Shown here: positions 1 to 14,973 of the stretch, piece after piece | Layout of the letters: each line of letters begins with the position of its first letter | Position numbering within the stretch: position 1 is the stretch's first letter | Notes under the pieces: model-generated | Database searches by the model: none | The model's input: the letters and a program-made list of their open reading frames with translations, nothing else | Told to the model about the DNA's origin: nothing | Assembly: GCA_018806915.1 (NCBI GenBank) | Contig: JAGKQI010000079.1 | Location: 585,001 to 649,000, forward strand | Direction: 5' to 3' | DNA length: 64,000 bases | Source of the DNA: Phytophthora colocasiae | Lineage: Eukaryota; Oomycota; Peronosporomycetes; Peronosporales; Peronosporaceae | Made by a program: the position numbers and the translations under genes

Positions 1-79
1 GTGTGGTGTGAGGCGAGGCATAATGCGGCGGCAGGTTCGTAGGCGTCGTTTGCAAGCGGAGGTGAGTCGAACAAAGAGT

Positions 80-151
80 TGGACACACCGGGGATTGAAC
101 CCGGGGCCTTCCGCTTGCAAAGCGGACGCGCTACCACTGCGCTATGCGCCC
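80..151 (-). tRNA. tRNA-Ala(UGC): tRNA-Ala (UGC), unit 1, canonical
   Basis: Reference copy, 72 nt including the discriminator. Read on the minus strand it folds as a full cloverleaf: 7-bp acceptor stem with the G3:U70 wobble that identifies alanine tRNAs, 4-bp D stem, 5-bp anticodon stem around loop TTTGCAA (anticodon UGC), 5-nt variable loop, and T arm CCGGG/TTCAATC/CCCGG. The discriminator is A73. The internal Pol III promoter is intact: A box TAGCGCAGTGG and B box GGTTCAATCC. CCA is not encoded, as expected in eukaryotes. The 3' flank has no run of four T (see findings). Confidence 0.96.
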
Positions 152-443
152 AGCAAAAGTGAACACCTAACCCACACTTTCAAGACCGCTTTCCCGCTCT
201 CCACAACACACACTATACCTACAACCAGCGCTACCATGCACACCCAACCCACCTGCTATCACATGCTCCACGCTCATGGCGTACTTCACTTCGACAGACA
301 CACGGCTACCGCCTACCCGCCTCTTTCAACACCACAATACCAACTCCCATTCTCTCCGGTGATCACCCACCCTGCCTCGTTCCCTTACATCCCACACGCA
401 CCGTCAGAAAAGAAAACCAACAGCAACAGACAGACCAGCAGAT

Positions 444-620
<177 letters not shown>

Positions 621-912
621 TAAATCCCTGCTGTCGTGGCGGAGATGTCGATTCCTTTAGCCAAGGCGCAAATACAGGTTCGTACGAGTTGATGCTGGTG
701 ACGTCAAGAATGAGATGTGATCGCCGAATAGCGTTATCGATCGATCGTGTTAGGTCGCGGACAGAAGGTTAAGAAGTGGAAGTCATCATTAGACATGAGT
801 CGAAGTTCTGCGGCGAGAAGCCGGTGATGTGGTGTGTGGTGTGAGGCGAGGCATAATGCGGCGGCAGGTTCGTAGGCGTCGTTTGCAAGCGGAGGTGAGT
901 CGAACAAAGAGT

Positions 913-983
913 TGGACACACCGGGATTGAACCCGGGGCCTTCCGCTTGCAAAGCGGACGCGCTACCACTGCGCTATGCGCCC
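913..983 (-). tRNA. tRNA-Ala(UGC): tRNA-Ala (UGC), unit 2, T arm 1 nt short
   Basis: Same as unit 1 except that one C is missing at the T-loop/3' T-stem border, leaving a 6-nt T loop or a 4-bp stem. A real copy variant or a homopolymer miscall. G3:U70 and anticodon are kept. Confidence 0.85.
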
Positions 984-1292
984 AGCAAAAGTGAACACCT
1001 AACCCACACTTTCAAGACCGCTTTCCCGCTCTCCACAACACACACTATACCTACAACCAGCGCTACCATGCACACCCAACCCACCTGCTATCACATGCTC
1101 CACGCTCATGGCGTACTTCACTTCGACAGACACACGGCTACCGCCTACCCGCCTCTTTCAACACCACAATACCAACTCCCATTCTCTCCGGTGATCACCC
1201 ACCCTGCCTCGTTCCCTTACATCCCACACGCACCGTCAGAAAAGAAAACCAACAGCAACAGACAGACCAGCAGATAGACAGACAGACAGACG

Positions 1293-1445
<153 letters not shown>

Positions 1446-1737
1446 TAAATCCCTGCTGTCGTGGCGGAGATGTCGATTCCTTTAGCCAAGGCGCAAATAC
1501 AGGTTCGTACGAGTTGATGCTGGTGACGTCAAGAATGAGATGTGATCGCCGAATAGCGTTATCGATCGATCGTGTTAGGTCGCGGACAGAAGGTTAAGAA
1601 GTGGAAGTCATCATTAGACATGAGTCGAAGTTCTGCGGCGAGAAGCCGGTGATGTGGTGTGTGGTGTGAGGCGAGGCATAATGCGGCGGCAGGTTCGTAG
1701 GCGTCGTTTGCAAGCGGAGGTGAGTCGAACAAAGAGT

Positions 1738-1808
1738 TGGACACACCGGGATTGAACCCGGGGCCTTCCGCTTGCAAAGCGGACGCGCTACCACTGCGCT
1801 ATGCGCCC
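1738..1808 (-). tRNA. tRNA-Ala(UGC): tRNA-Ala (UGC), unit 3, T arm 1 nt short
   Basis: Same one-nucleotide T-arm shortening as unit 2. Acceptor, D and anticodon arms are canonical. Confidence 0.85.
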
Positions 1809-2096
1809 AGCAAAAGTGAACACCTAACCCACACTTTCAAGACCGCTTTCCCGCTCTCCACAACACACACTATACCTACAACCAGCGCTACCATGCACAC
1901 CCAACCCACCTGCTATCACATGCTCCACGCTCATGGCGTACTTCACTTCGACAGACACACGGCTACCGCCTACCCGCCTCTTTCAACACCACAATACCAA
2001 CTCCCATTCTCTCCGGTGATCACCCACCCTGCCTCGTTCCCTTACATCCCACACGCACCGTCAGAAAAGAAAACCAACAGCAACAGACAGACCAGC

Positions 2097-2221
<125 letters not shown>

Positions 2222-2513
2222 TAAATCCCTGCTGTCGTGGCGGAGATGTCGATTCCTTTAGCCAAGGCGCAAATACAGGTTCGTACGAGTTGATGCTGGT
2301 GACGTCAAGAATGAGATGTGATCGCCGAATAGCGTTATCGATCGATCGTGTTAGGTCGCGGACAGAAGGTTAAGAAGTGGAAGTCATCATTAGACATGAG
2401 TCGAAGTTCTGCGGCGAGAAGCCGGTGATGTGGTGTGTGGTGTGAGGCGAGGCATAATGCGGCGGCAGGTTCGTAGGCGTCGTTTGCAAGCGGAGGTGAG
2501 TCGAACAAAGAGT

Positions 2514-2585
2514 TGGACACACCGGGGATTGAACCCGGGGCCTTCCGCTTGCAAAGCGGACGCGCTACCACTGCGCTATGCGCCC
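2514..2585 (-). tRNA. tRNA-Ala(UGC): tRNA-Ala (UGC), unit 4, canonical
   Basis: 72-nt body identical to unit 1. Confidence 0.95.
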
Positions 2586-2873
2586 AGCAAAAGTGAACAC
2601 CTAACCCACACTTTCAAGACCGCTTTCCCGCTCTCCACAACACACACTATACCTACAACCAGCGCTACCATGCACACCCAACCCACCTGCTATCACATGC
2701 TCCACGCTCATGGCGTACTTCACTTCGACAGACACACGGCTACCGCCTACCCGCCTCTTTCAACACCACAATACCAACTCCCATTCTCTCCGGTGATCAC
2801 CCACCCTGCCTCGTTCCCTTACATCCCACACGCACCGTCAGAAAAGAAAACCAACAGCAACAGACAGACCAGC

Positions 2874-3022
<149 letters not shown>

Positions 3023-3314
3023 TAAATCCCTGCTGTCGTGGCGGAGATGTCGATTCCTTTAGCCAAGGCGCAAATACAGGTTCGTACGAGTTGATGCTGG
3101 TGACGTCAAGAATGAGATGTGATCGCCGAATAGCGTTATCGATCGATCGTGTTAGGTCGCGGACAGAAGGTTAAGAAGTGGAAGTCATCATTAGACATGA
3201 GTCGAAGTTCTGCGGCGAGAAGCCGGTGATGTGGTGTGTGGTGTGAGGCGAGGCATAATGCGGCGGCAGGTTCGTAGGCGTCGTTTGCAAGCGGAGGTGA
3301 GTCGAACAAAGAGT

Positions 3315-3385
3315 TGGACACACCGGGGATTGAACCGGGGCCTTCCGCTTGCAAAGCGGACGCGCTACCACTGCGCTATGCGCCC
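3315..3385 (-). tRNA. tRNA-Ala(UGC): tRNA-Ala (UGC), unit 5, 5' T stem 1 nt short
   Basis: One G is missing from the 5' T stem (CCGGTTCAATCCCCGG). The rest matches unit 1. Its CAGA tract is the longest uninterrupted one. Confidence 0.82.
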
Positions 3386-3677
3386 AGCAAAAGTGAACAC
3401 CTAACCCACACTTTCAAGACCGCTTTCCCGCTCCACAACACACACACACACTATACCTACAACCAGCGCTACCATGCACACCCAACCCACCTGCTATCAC
3501 ATGCTCCACGCTCATGGCGTACTTCACTTCGACAGACACACGGCTACCGCCTACCCGCCTCTTTCAACACCACAATACCAACTCCCATTCTCTCCGGTGA
3601 TCACCCACCCTGCCTCGTTCCCTTACATCCCACACGCACCGTCAGAAAAGAAAACCAACAGCAACAGACAGACCAGC

Positions 3678-3930
<253 letters not shown>

Positions 3931-4222
3931 TAAATCCCTGCTGTCGTGGCGGAGATGTCGATTCCTTTAGCCAAGGCGCAAATACAGGTTCGTACGAGTT
4001 GATGCTGGTGACGTCAAGAATGAGATGTGATCGCCGAATAGCGTTATCGATCGATCGTGTTAGGTCGCGGACAGAAGGTTAAGAAGTGGAAGTCATCATT
4101 AGACATGAGTCGAAGTTCTGCGGCGAGAAGCCGGTGATGTGGTGTGTGGTGTGAGGCGAGGCATAATGCGGCGGCAGGTTCGTAGGCGTCGTTTGCAAGC
4201 GGAGGTGAGTCGAACAAAGAGT

Positions 4223-4293
4223 TGGACACACCGGGATTGAACCCGGGGCCTTCCGCTTGCAAAGCGGACGCGCTACCACTGCGCTATGCGCCC
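4223..4293 (-). tRNA. tRNA-Ala(UGC): tRNA-Ala (UGC), unit 6, T arm 1 nt short
   Basis: Same T-arm shortening as unit 2; otherwise canonical. Confidence 0.85.
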
Positions 4294-4581
4294 AGCAAAA
4301 GTGAACACCTAACCCACACTTTCAAGACCGCTTTCCCGCTCTCCACAACACACACTATACCTACAACCAGCGCTACCATGCACACCCAACCCACCTGCTA
4401 TCACATGCTCCACGCTCATGGCGTACTTCACTTCGACAGACACACGGCTACCGCCTACCCGCCTCTTTCAACACCACAATACCAACTCCCATTCTCTCCG
4501 GTGATCACCCACCCTGCCTCGTTCCCTTACATCCCACACGCACCGTCAGAAAAGAAAACCAACAGCAACAGACAGACCAGC

Positions 4582-4714
<133 letters not shown>

Positions 4715-5006
4715 TAAATCCCTGCTGTCGTGGCGGAGATGTCGATTCCTTTAGCCAAGGCGCAAATACAGGTTCGTACGAGTTGATGCTGGTGACGTCA
4801 AGAATGAGATGTGATCGCCGAATAGCGTTATCGATCGATCGTGTTAGGTCGCGGACAGAAGGTTAAGAAGTGGAAGTCATCATTAGACATGAGTCGAAGT
4901 TCTGCGGCGAGAAGCCGGTGATGTGGTGTGTGGTGTGAGGCGAGGCATAATGCGGCGGCAGGTTCGTAGGCGTCGTTTGCAAGCGGAGGTGAGTCGAACA
5001 AAGAGT

Positions 5007-5077
5007 TGGACACACCGGGGATTGAACCCGGGTCTTCCGCTTGCAAAGCGGACGCGCTACCACTGCGCTATGCGCCC
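5007..5077 (-). tRNA. tRNA-Ala(UGC): tRNA-Ala (UGC), unit 7, variable-loop variant
   Basis: The T arm is canonical, but the variable-loop region is changed (GGAAGACCCGGG): one G to A change and one C missing. Confidence 0.84.
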
Positions 5078-5360
5078 AGCAAAAGTGAACACCTAACCCA
5101 CACTTTCAAGACCGCTTTCCCGCTCTCCACAACACACACTATACCTACAACCAGCGCTACCATGCACACCCAACCCACCTGCTATCACATGCTCCACGCT
5201 CATGGCGTACTTCACTTCGACAGACACACGGCTACCGCCTACCCGCCTCTTTCAACACCACAATACCAACTCCCATTCTCTCCGGTGATCACCCACCCTG
5301 CCTCGTTCCCTTACATCCCACACGCACCGTCAGAAAAGAAAACCAACAGCAACAGACAGA

Positions 5361-5665
<305 letters not shown>

Positions 5666-5957
5666 TAAATCCCTGCTGTCGTGGCGGAGATGTCGATTCC
5701 TTTAGCCAAGGCGCAAATACAGGTTCGTACGAGTTGATGCTGGTGACGTCAAGAATGAGATGTGATCGCCGAATAGCGTTATCGATCGATCGTGTTAGGT
5801 CGCGGACAGAAGGTTAAGAAGTGGAAGTCATCATTAGACATGAGTCGAAGTTCTGCGGCGAGAAGCCGGTGATGTGGTGTGTGGTGTGAGGCGAGGCATA
5901 ATGCGGCGGCAGGTTCGTAGGCGTCGTTTGCAAGCGGAGGTGAGTCGAACAAAGAGT

Positions 5958-6029
5958 TGGACACACCGGGGATTGAACCCGGGGCCTTCCGCTTGCAAAG
6001 CGGACGCGCTACCACTGCGCTATGCGCCC
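5958..6029 (-). tRNA. tRNA-Ala(UGC): tRNA-Ala (UGC), unit 8, canonical
   Basis: 72-nt canonical body. Its 5' flank carries the TCTCGCTTTCC variant also seen beside unit 41. Confidence 0.95.
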
Positions 6030-6319
6030 AGCAAAAGTGAACACCTAACCCACACTTTCAAGACCGCTTTCTCGCTTTCCACACAACACACACTATACCT
6101 ACAACCAGCGCTACCATGCACACCCAACCCACCTGCTATCACATGCTCCACGCTCATGGCGTACTTCACTTCGACAGACACACGGCTACCGCCTACCCGC
6201 CTCTTTCAACACCACAATACCAACTCCCATTCTCTCCGGTGATCACCCACCCTGCCTCGTTCCCTTACATCCCACACGCACCGTCAGAAAAGAAAACCAA
6301 CAGCAACAGACAGACCAGC

Positions 6320-6460
<141 letters not shown>

Positions 6461-6748
6461 TCCCTGCTGTCGTGGCGGAGATGTCGATTCCTTTAGCCAA
6501 GGCGCAAATACAGGTTCGTACGAGTTGATGCTGGTGACGTCAAGAATGAGATGTGATCGCCGAATAGCGTTATCGATCGATCGTGTTAGGTCGCGGACAG
6601 AAGGTTAAGAAGTGGAAGTCATCATTAGACATGAGTCGAAGTTCTGCGGCGAGAAGCCGGTGATGTGGTGTGTGGTGTGAGGCGAGGCATAATGCGGCGG
6701 CAGGTTCGTAGGCGTCGTTTGCAAGCGGAGGTGAGTCGAACAAAGAGT

Positions 6749-6820
6749 TGGACACACCGGGGATTGAACCCGGGGCCTTCCGCTTGCAAAGCGGACGCGC
6801 TACCACTGCGCTATGCGCCC
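6749..6820 (-). tRNA. tRNA-Ala(UGC): tRNA-Ala (UGC), unit 9, canonical
   Basis: 72-nt canonical body, G3:U70, anticodon UGC. Confidence 0.95.
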
Positions 6821-7108
6821 AGCAAAAGTGAACACCTAACCCACACTTTCAAGACCGCTTTCCCGCTCTCCACAACACACACTATACCTACAACCAGCGC
6901 TACCATGCACACCCAACCCACCTGCTATCACATGCTCCACGCTCATGGCGTACTTCACTTCGACAGACACACGGCTACCGCCTACCCGCCTCTTTCAACA
7001 CCACAATACCAACTCCCATTCTCTCCGGTGATCACCCACCCTGCCTCGTTCCCTTACATCCCACACGCACCGTCAGAAAAGAAAACCAACAGCAACAGAC
7101 AGACCAGC

Positions 7109-7221
<113 letters not shown>

Positions 7222-7513
7222 TAAATCCCTGCTGTCGTGGCGGAGATGTCGATTCCTTTAGCCAAGGCGCAAATACAGGTTCGTACGAGTTGATGCTGGT
7301 GACGTCAAGAATGAGATGTGATCGCCGAATAGCGTTATCGATCGATCGTGTTAGGTCGCGGACAGAAGGTTAAGAAGTGGAAGTCATCATTAGACATGAG
7401 TCGAAGTTCTGCGGCGAGAAGCCGGTGATGTGGTGTGTGGTGTGAGGCGAGGCATAATGCGGCGGCAGGTTCGTAGGCGTCGTTTGCAAGCGGAGGTGAG
7501 TCGAACAAAGAGT

Positions 7514-7583
7514 TGGACACACCGGGATTGAACCGGGGCCTTCCGCTTGCAAAGCGGACGCGCTACCACTGCGCTATGCGCCC
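7514..7583 (-). tRNA. tRNA-Ala(UGC): tRNA-Ala (UGC), unit 10, both T-stem sides short
   Basis: One nucleotide is missing on each side of the T stem (CCGGTTCAATCCCGG), 70 nt in all. Function is less certain than for canonical copies. Confidence 0.78.
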
Positions 7584-7871
7584 AGCAAAAGTGAACACCT
7601 AACCCACACTTTCAAGACCGCTTTCCCGCTCTCCACAACACACACTATACCTACAACCAGCGCTACCATGCACACCCAACCCACCTGCTATCACATGCTC
7701 CACGCTCATGGCGTACTTCACTTCGACAGACACACGGCTACCGCCTACCCGCCTCTTTCAACACCACAATACCAACTCCCATTCTCTCCGGTGATCACCC
7801 ACCCTGCCTCGTTCCCTTACATCCCACACGCACCGTCAGAAAAGAAAACCAACAGCAACAGACAGACCAGC

Positions 7872-8024
<153 letters not shown>

Positions 8025-8316
8025 TAAATCCCTGCTGTCGTGGCGGAGATGTCGATTCCTTTAGCCAAGGCGCAAATACAGGTTCGTACGAGTTGATGCT
8101 GGTGACGTCAAGAATGAGATGTGATCGCCGAATAGCGTTATCGATCGATCGTGTTAGGTCGCGGACAGAAGGTTAAGAAGTGGAAGTCATCATTAGACAT
8201 GAGTCGAAGTTCTGCGGCGAGAAGCCGGTGATGTGGTGTGTGGTGTGAGGCGAGGCATAATGCGGCGGCAGGTTCGTAGGCGTCGTTTGCAAGCGGAGGT
8301 GAGTCGAACAAAGAGT

Positions 8317-8387
8317 TGGACACACCGGGATTGAACCCGGGGCCTTCCGCTTGCAAAGCGGACGCGCTACCACTGCGCTATGCGCCC
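8317..8387 (-). tRNA. tRNA-Ala(UGC): tRNA-Ala (UGC), unit 11, T arm 1 nt short
   Basis: Same variant as unit 2. Confidence 0.85.
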
Positions 8388-8675
8388 AGCAAAAGTGAAC
8401 ACCTAACCCACACTTTCAAGACCGCTTTCCCGCTCTCCACAACACACACTATACCTACAACCAGCGCTACCATGCACACCCAACCCACCTGCTATCACAT
8501 GCTCCACGCTCATGGCGTACTTCACTTCGACAGACACACGGCTACCGCCTACCCGCCTCTTTCAACACCACAATACCAACTCCCATTCTCTCCGGTGATC
8601 ACCCACCCTGCCTCGTTCCCTTACATCCCACACGCACCGTCAGAAAAGAAAACCAACAGCAACAGACAGACCAGC

Positions 8676-8856
<181 letters not shown>

Positions 8857-9148
8857 TAAATCCCTGCTGTCGTGGCGGAGATGTCGATTCCTTTAGCCAA
8901 GGCGCAAATACAGGTTCGTACGAGTTGATGCTGGTGACGTCAAGAATGAGATGTGATCGCCGAATAGCGTTATCGATCGATCGTGTTAGGTCGCGGACAG
9001 AAGGTTAAGAAGTGGAAGTCATCATTAGACATGAGTCGAAGTTCTGCGGCGAGAAGCCGGTGATGTGGTGTGTGGTGTGAGGCGAGGCATAATGCGGCGG
9101 CAGGTTCGTAGGCGTCGTTTGCAAGCGGAGGTGAGTCGAACAAAGAGT

Positions 9149-9219
9149 TGGACACACCGGGATTGAACCCGGGGCCTTCCGCTTGCAAAGCGGACGCGCT
9201 ACCACTGCGCTATGCGCCC
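9149..9219 (-). tRNA. tRNA-Ala(UGC): tRNA-Ala (UGC), unit 12, T arm 1 nt short
   Basis: Same variant as unit 2. The spacer has an expanded (CA)n run. Confidence 0.85.
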
Positions 9220-9513
9220 AGCAAAAGTGAACACCTAACCCACACTTTCAAGACCGCTTTCCCGCTCTCCACAACACACACACACACTATACCTACAACC
9301 AGCGCTACCATGCACACCCAACCCACCTGCTATCACATGCTCCACGCTCATGGCGTACTTCACTTCGACAGACACACGGCTACCGCCTACCCGCCTCTTT
9401 CAACACCACAATACCAACTCCCATTCTCTCCGGTGATCACCCACCCTGCCTCGTTCCCTTACATCCCACACGCACCGTCAGAAAAGAAAACCAACAGCAA
9501 CAGACAGACCAGC

Positions 9514-9720
<207 letters not shown>

Positions 9721-10012
9721 TAAATCCCTGCTGTCGTGGCGGAGATGTCGATTCCTTTAGCCAAGGCGCAAATACAGGTTCGTACGAGTTGATGCTGGTG
9801 ACGTCAAGAATGAGATGTGATCGCCGAATAGCGTTATCGATCGATCGTGTTAGGTCGCGGACAGAAGGTTAAGAAGTGGAAGTCATCATTAGACATGAGT
9901 CGAAGTTCTGCGGCGAGAAGCCGGTGATGTGGTGTGTGGTGTGAGGCGAGGCATAATGCGGCGGCAGGTTCGTAGGCGTCGTTTGCAAGCGGAGGTGAGT
10001 CGAACAAAGAGT

Positions 10013-10084
10013 TGGACACACCGGGGATTGATACCTGGGCCTTCCGCTTGCAAAGCGGACGCGCTACCACTGCGCTATGCGCCC
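10013..10084 (-). tRNA. tRNA-Ala(UGC): tRNA-Ala (UGC), unit 13, damaged B box
   Basis: The T arm reads CCCAGGTATCAATCCCC. The conserved TTC of the T loop and B box is changed to TATC and the 5' stem is altered, so Pol III recognition and folding are doubtful. Probably a degenerate copy. Confidence 0.7.
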
Positions 10085-10358
10085 AGCAAAAGTGAACACC
10101 TAACCCACACTTTCAAGACCGCTTTCCCGCTCTCCACAACACACACTATACCTACAACCAGCGCTACCATGCACACCCAACCCACCTGCTATCACATGCT
10201 CCACGCTCATGGCGTACTTCACTTCGACAGACACACGGCTACCGCCTACCCGCCTCTTTCAACACCACAATACCAACTCCCATTCTCTCCGGTGATCACC
10301 CACCCTGCCTCGTTCCCTTACATCCCACACGCACCGTCAGAAAAGAAAACCAACAGCA

Positions 10359-10521
<163 letters not shown>

Positions 10522-10813
10522 TAAATCCCTGCTGTCGTGGCGGAGATGTCGATTCCTTTAGCCAAGGCGCAAATACAGGTTCGTACGAGTTGATGCTGGT
10601 GACGTCAAGAATGAGATGTGATCGCCGAATAGCGTTATCGATCGATCGTGTTAGGTCGCGGACAGAAGGTTAAGAAGTGGAAGTCATCATTAGACATGAG
10701 TCGAAGTTCTGCGGCGAGAAGCCGGTGATGTGGTGTGTGGTGTGAGGCGAGGCATAATGCGGCGGCAGGTTCGTAGGCGTCGTTTGCAAGCGGAGGTGAG
10801 TCGAACAAAGAGT

Positions 10814-10884
10814 TGGACACACCGGGGATTGAACCTGGGCCTTCCGCTTGCAAAGCGGACGCGCTACCACTGCGCTATGCGCCC
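10814..10884 (-). tRNA. tRNA-Ala(UGC): tRNA-Ala (UGC), unit 14, T-stem variant
   Basis: The 5' T stem reads CCCAGG, with an A in place of the second C and one base fewer. The B box core GGTTCAATCC is kept. Confidence 0.8.
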
Positions 10885-11175
10885 AGCAAAAGTGAACACC
10901 TAACCCACACTTTCAAGACCGCTTTCCCGCTCTCCACACACACACACACTATACCTACAACCAGCGCTACCATGCACACCCAACCCACCTGCTATCACAT
11001 GCTCCACGCTCATGGCGTACTTCACTTCGACAGACACACGGCTACCGCCTACCCGCCTCTTTCAACACCACAATACCAACTCCCATTCTCTCCGGTGATC
11101 ACCCACCCTGCCTCGTTCCCTTACATCCCACACGCACCGTCAGAAAAGAAAACCAACAGCAACAGACAGACCAGC

Positions 11176-11300
<125 letters not shown>

Positions 11301-11592
11301 TAAATCCCTGCTGTCGTGGCGGAGATGTCGATTCCTTTAGCCAAGGCGCAAATACAGGTTCGTACGAGTTGATGCTGGTGACGTCAAGAATGAGATGTGA
11401 TCGCCGAATAGCGTTATCGATCGATCGTGTTAGGTCGCGGACAGAAGGTTAAGAAGTGGAAGTCATCATTAGACATGAGTCGAAGTTCTGCGGCGAGAAG
11501 CCGGTGATGTGGTGTGTGGTGTGAGGCGAGGCATAATGCGGCGGCAGGTTCGTAGGCGTCGTTTGCAAGCGGAGGTGAGTCGAACAAAGAGT

Positions 11593-11663
11593 TGGACACA
11601 CCGGGGATTGAACCTGGGCCTTCCGCTTGCAAAGCGGACGCGCTACCACTGCGCTATGCGCCC
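11593..11663 (-). tRNA. tRNA-Ala(UGC): tRNA-Ala (UGC), unit 15, T-stem variant
   Basis: Same T-stem variant as adjacent unit 14, which suggests local duplication of a variant unit. Confidence 0.8.
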
Positions 11664-11951
11664 AGCAAAAGTGAACACCTAACCCACACTTTCAAGACCG
11701 CTTTCCCGCTCTCCACAACACACACTATACCTACAACCAGCGCTACCATGCACACCCAACCCACCTGCTATCACATGCTCCACGCTCATGGCGTACTTCA
11801 CTTCGACAGACACACGGCTACCGCCTACCCGCCTCTTTCAACACCACAATACCAACTCCCATTCTCTCCGGTGATCACCCACCCTGCCTCGTTCCCTTAC
11901 ATCCCACACGCACCGTCAGAAAAGAAAACCAACAGCAACAGACAGACCAGC

Positions 11952-12112
<161 letters not shown>

Positions 12113-12404
12113 TAAATCCCTGCTGTCGTGGCGGAGATGTCGATTCCTTTAGCCAAGGCGCAAATACAGGTTCGTACGAGTTGATGCTGGTGACGTCAAG
12201 AATGAGATGTGATCGCCGAATAGCGTTATCGATCGATCGTGTTAGGTCGCGGACAGAAGGTTAAGAAGTGGAAGTCATCATTAGACATGAGTCGAAGTTC
12301 TGCGGCGAGAAGCCGGTGATGTGGTGTGTGGTGTGAGGCGAGGCATAATGCGGCGGCAGGTTCGTAGGCGTCGTTTGCAAGCGGAGGTGAGTCGAACAAA
12401 GAGT

Positions 12405-12476
12405 TGGACACACCGGGGATTGAACCCGGGGCCTTCCGCTTGCAAAGCGGACGCGCTACCACTGCGCTATGCGCCC
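12405..12476 (-). tRNA. tRNA-Ala(UGC): tRNA-Ala (UGC), unit 16, canonical
   Basis: 72-nt canonical body. Confidence 0.95.
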
Positions 12477-12750
12477 AGCAAAAGTGAACACCTAACCCAC
12501 ACTTTCAAGACCGCTTTCCCGCTCTCCACACCACACACTATACCTACAACCAGCGCTACCATGCACACCCAACCCACCTGCTATCACATGCTCCACGCTC
12601 ATGGCGTACTTCACTTCGACAGACACACGGCTACCGCCTACCCGCCTCTTTCAACACCACAATACCAACTCCCATTCTCTCCGGTGATCACCCACCCTGC
12701 CTCGTTCCCTTACATCCCACACGCACCGTCAGAAAAGAAAACCAGCAGCA

Positions 12751-12937
<187 letters not shown>

Positions 12938-13229
12938 TAAATCCCTGCTGTCGTGGCGGAGATGTCGATTCCTTTAGCCAAGGCGCAAATACAGGTTCGT
13001 ACGAGTTGATGCTGGTGACGTCAAGAATGAGATGTGATCGCCGAATAGCGTTATCGATCGATCGTGTTAGGTCGCGGACAGAAGGTTAAGAAGTGGAAGT
13101 CATCATTAGACATGAGTCGAAGTTCTGCGGCGAGAAGCCGGTGATGTGGTGTGTGGTGTGAGGCGAGGCATAATGCGGCGGCAGGTTCGTAGGCGTCGTT
13201 TGCAAGCGGAGGTGAGTCGAACAAAGAGT

Positions 13230-13299
13230 TGGACACACCGGGATTGAACCTGGGCCTTCCGCTTGCAAAGCGGACGCGCTACCACTGCGCTATGCGCCC
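13230..13299 (-). tRNA. tRNA-Ala(UGC): tRNA-Ala (UGC), unit 17, T-arm variant
   Basis: Combines the CCCAGG 5' T stem with the one-base loss on the 3' side; 70 nt. Confidence 0.77.
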
Positions 13300-13591
13300 A
13301 GCAAAAGTGAACACCTAACCCACACTTTCAAGACCGCTTTCCCGCTCCACAACACACACACACACTATACCTACAACCAGCGCTACCATGCACACCCAAC
13401 CCACCTGCTATCACATGCTCCACGCTCATGGCGTACTTCACTTCGACAGACACACGGCTACCGCCTACCCGCCTCTTTCAACACCACAATACCAACTCCC
13501 ATTCTCTCCGGTGATCACCCACCCTGCCTCGTTCCCTTACATCCCACACGCACCGTCAGAAAAGAAAACCAACAGCAACAGACAGACCAGC

Positions 13592-13755
<164 letters not shown>

Positions 13756-13759
13756 CAGC

Positions 13760-13792
<33 letters not shown>

Positions 13793-14084
13793 TAAATCCC
13801 TGCTGTCGTGGCGGAGATGTCGATTCCTTTAGCCAAGGCGCAAATACAGGTTCGTACGAGTTGATGCTGGTGACGTCAAGAATGAGATGTGATCGCCGAA
13901 TAGCGTTATCGATCGATCGTGTTAGGTCGCGGACAGAAGGTTAAGAAGTGGAAGTCATCATTAGACATGAGTCGAAGTTCTGCGGCGAGAAGCCGGTGAT
14001 GTGGTGTGTGGTGTGAGGCGAGGCATAATGCGGCGGCAGGTTCGTAGGCGTCGTTTGCAAGCGGAGGTGAGTCGAACAAAGAGT

Positions 14085-14154
14085 TGGACACACCGGGATT
14101 GAACCCGGGCCTTCCGCTTGCAAAGCGGACGCGCTACCACTGCGCTATGCGCCC
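14085..14154 (-). tRNA. tRNA-Ala(UGC): tRNA-Ala (UGC), unit 18, T-arm variant
   Basis: One C is missing before the T stem and one at the T loop, leaving CCGGG/TTCAAT/CCCGG; 70 nt. Confidence 0.8.
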
Positions 14155-14448
14155 AGCAAAAGTGAACACCTAACCCACACTTTCAAGACCGCTTTCCCGC
14201 TCTCCACAACACACACACACACTATACCTACAACCAGCGCTACCATGCACACCCAACCCACCTGCTATCACATGCTCCACGCTCATGGCGTACTTCACTT
14301 CGACAGACACACGGCTACCGCCTACCCGCCTCTTTCAACACCACAATACCAACTCCCATTCTCTCCGGTGATCACCCACCCTGCCTCGTTCCCTTACATC
14401 CCACACGCACCGTCAGAAAAGAAAACCAACAGCAACAGACAGACCAGC

Positions 14449-14613
<165 letters not shown>

Positions 14614-14903
14614 TAAATCCCCGCTGTCGTGGCGGAGATGTCGATTCCTTTAGCCAAGGCGCAAATACAGGTTCGTACGAGTTGATGCTGGTGACGTCAA
14701 GAATGAGATGTGATCGCCGAATAGCGTTATCGATCGATCGTGTTAGGTCGCGGACAGAAGGTTAAGAAGTGGAAGTCATCATTAGACATGAGTCGAAGTT
14801 CTGCGGCGAGAAGCCGGTGATGTGGTGTGGTGTGAGGCGAGGCATAATGCGGCGGCAGGTTCGTAGGCGTCGTTTGCAAGCGGAGGTGAGTCGAACAAAG
14901 AGT

Positions 14904-14973
14904 TGGACACACCGGGATTGAACCGGGGCCTTCCGCTTGCAAAGCGGACGCGCTACCACTGCGCTATGCGCCC
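14904..14973 (-). tRNA. tRNA-Ala(UGC): tRNA-Ala (UGC), unit 19, both T-stem sides short
   Basis: Same variant as unit 10; 70 nt. Confidence 0.78.
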
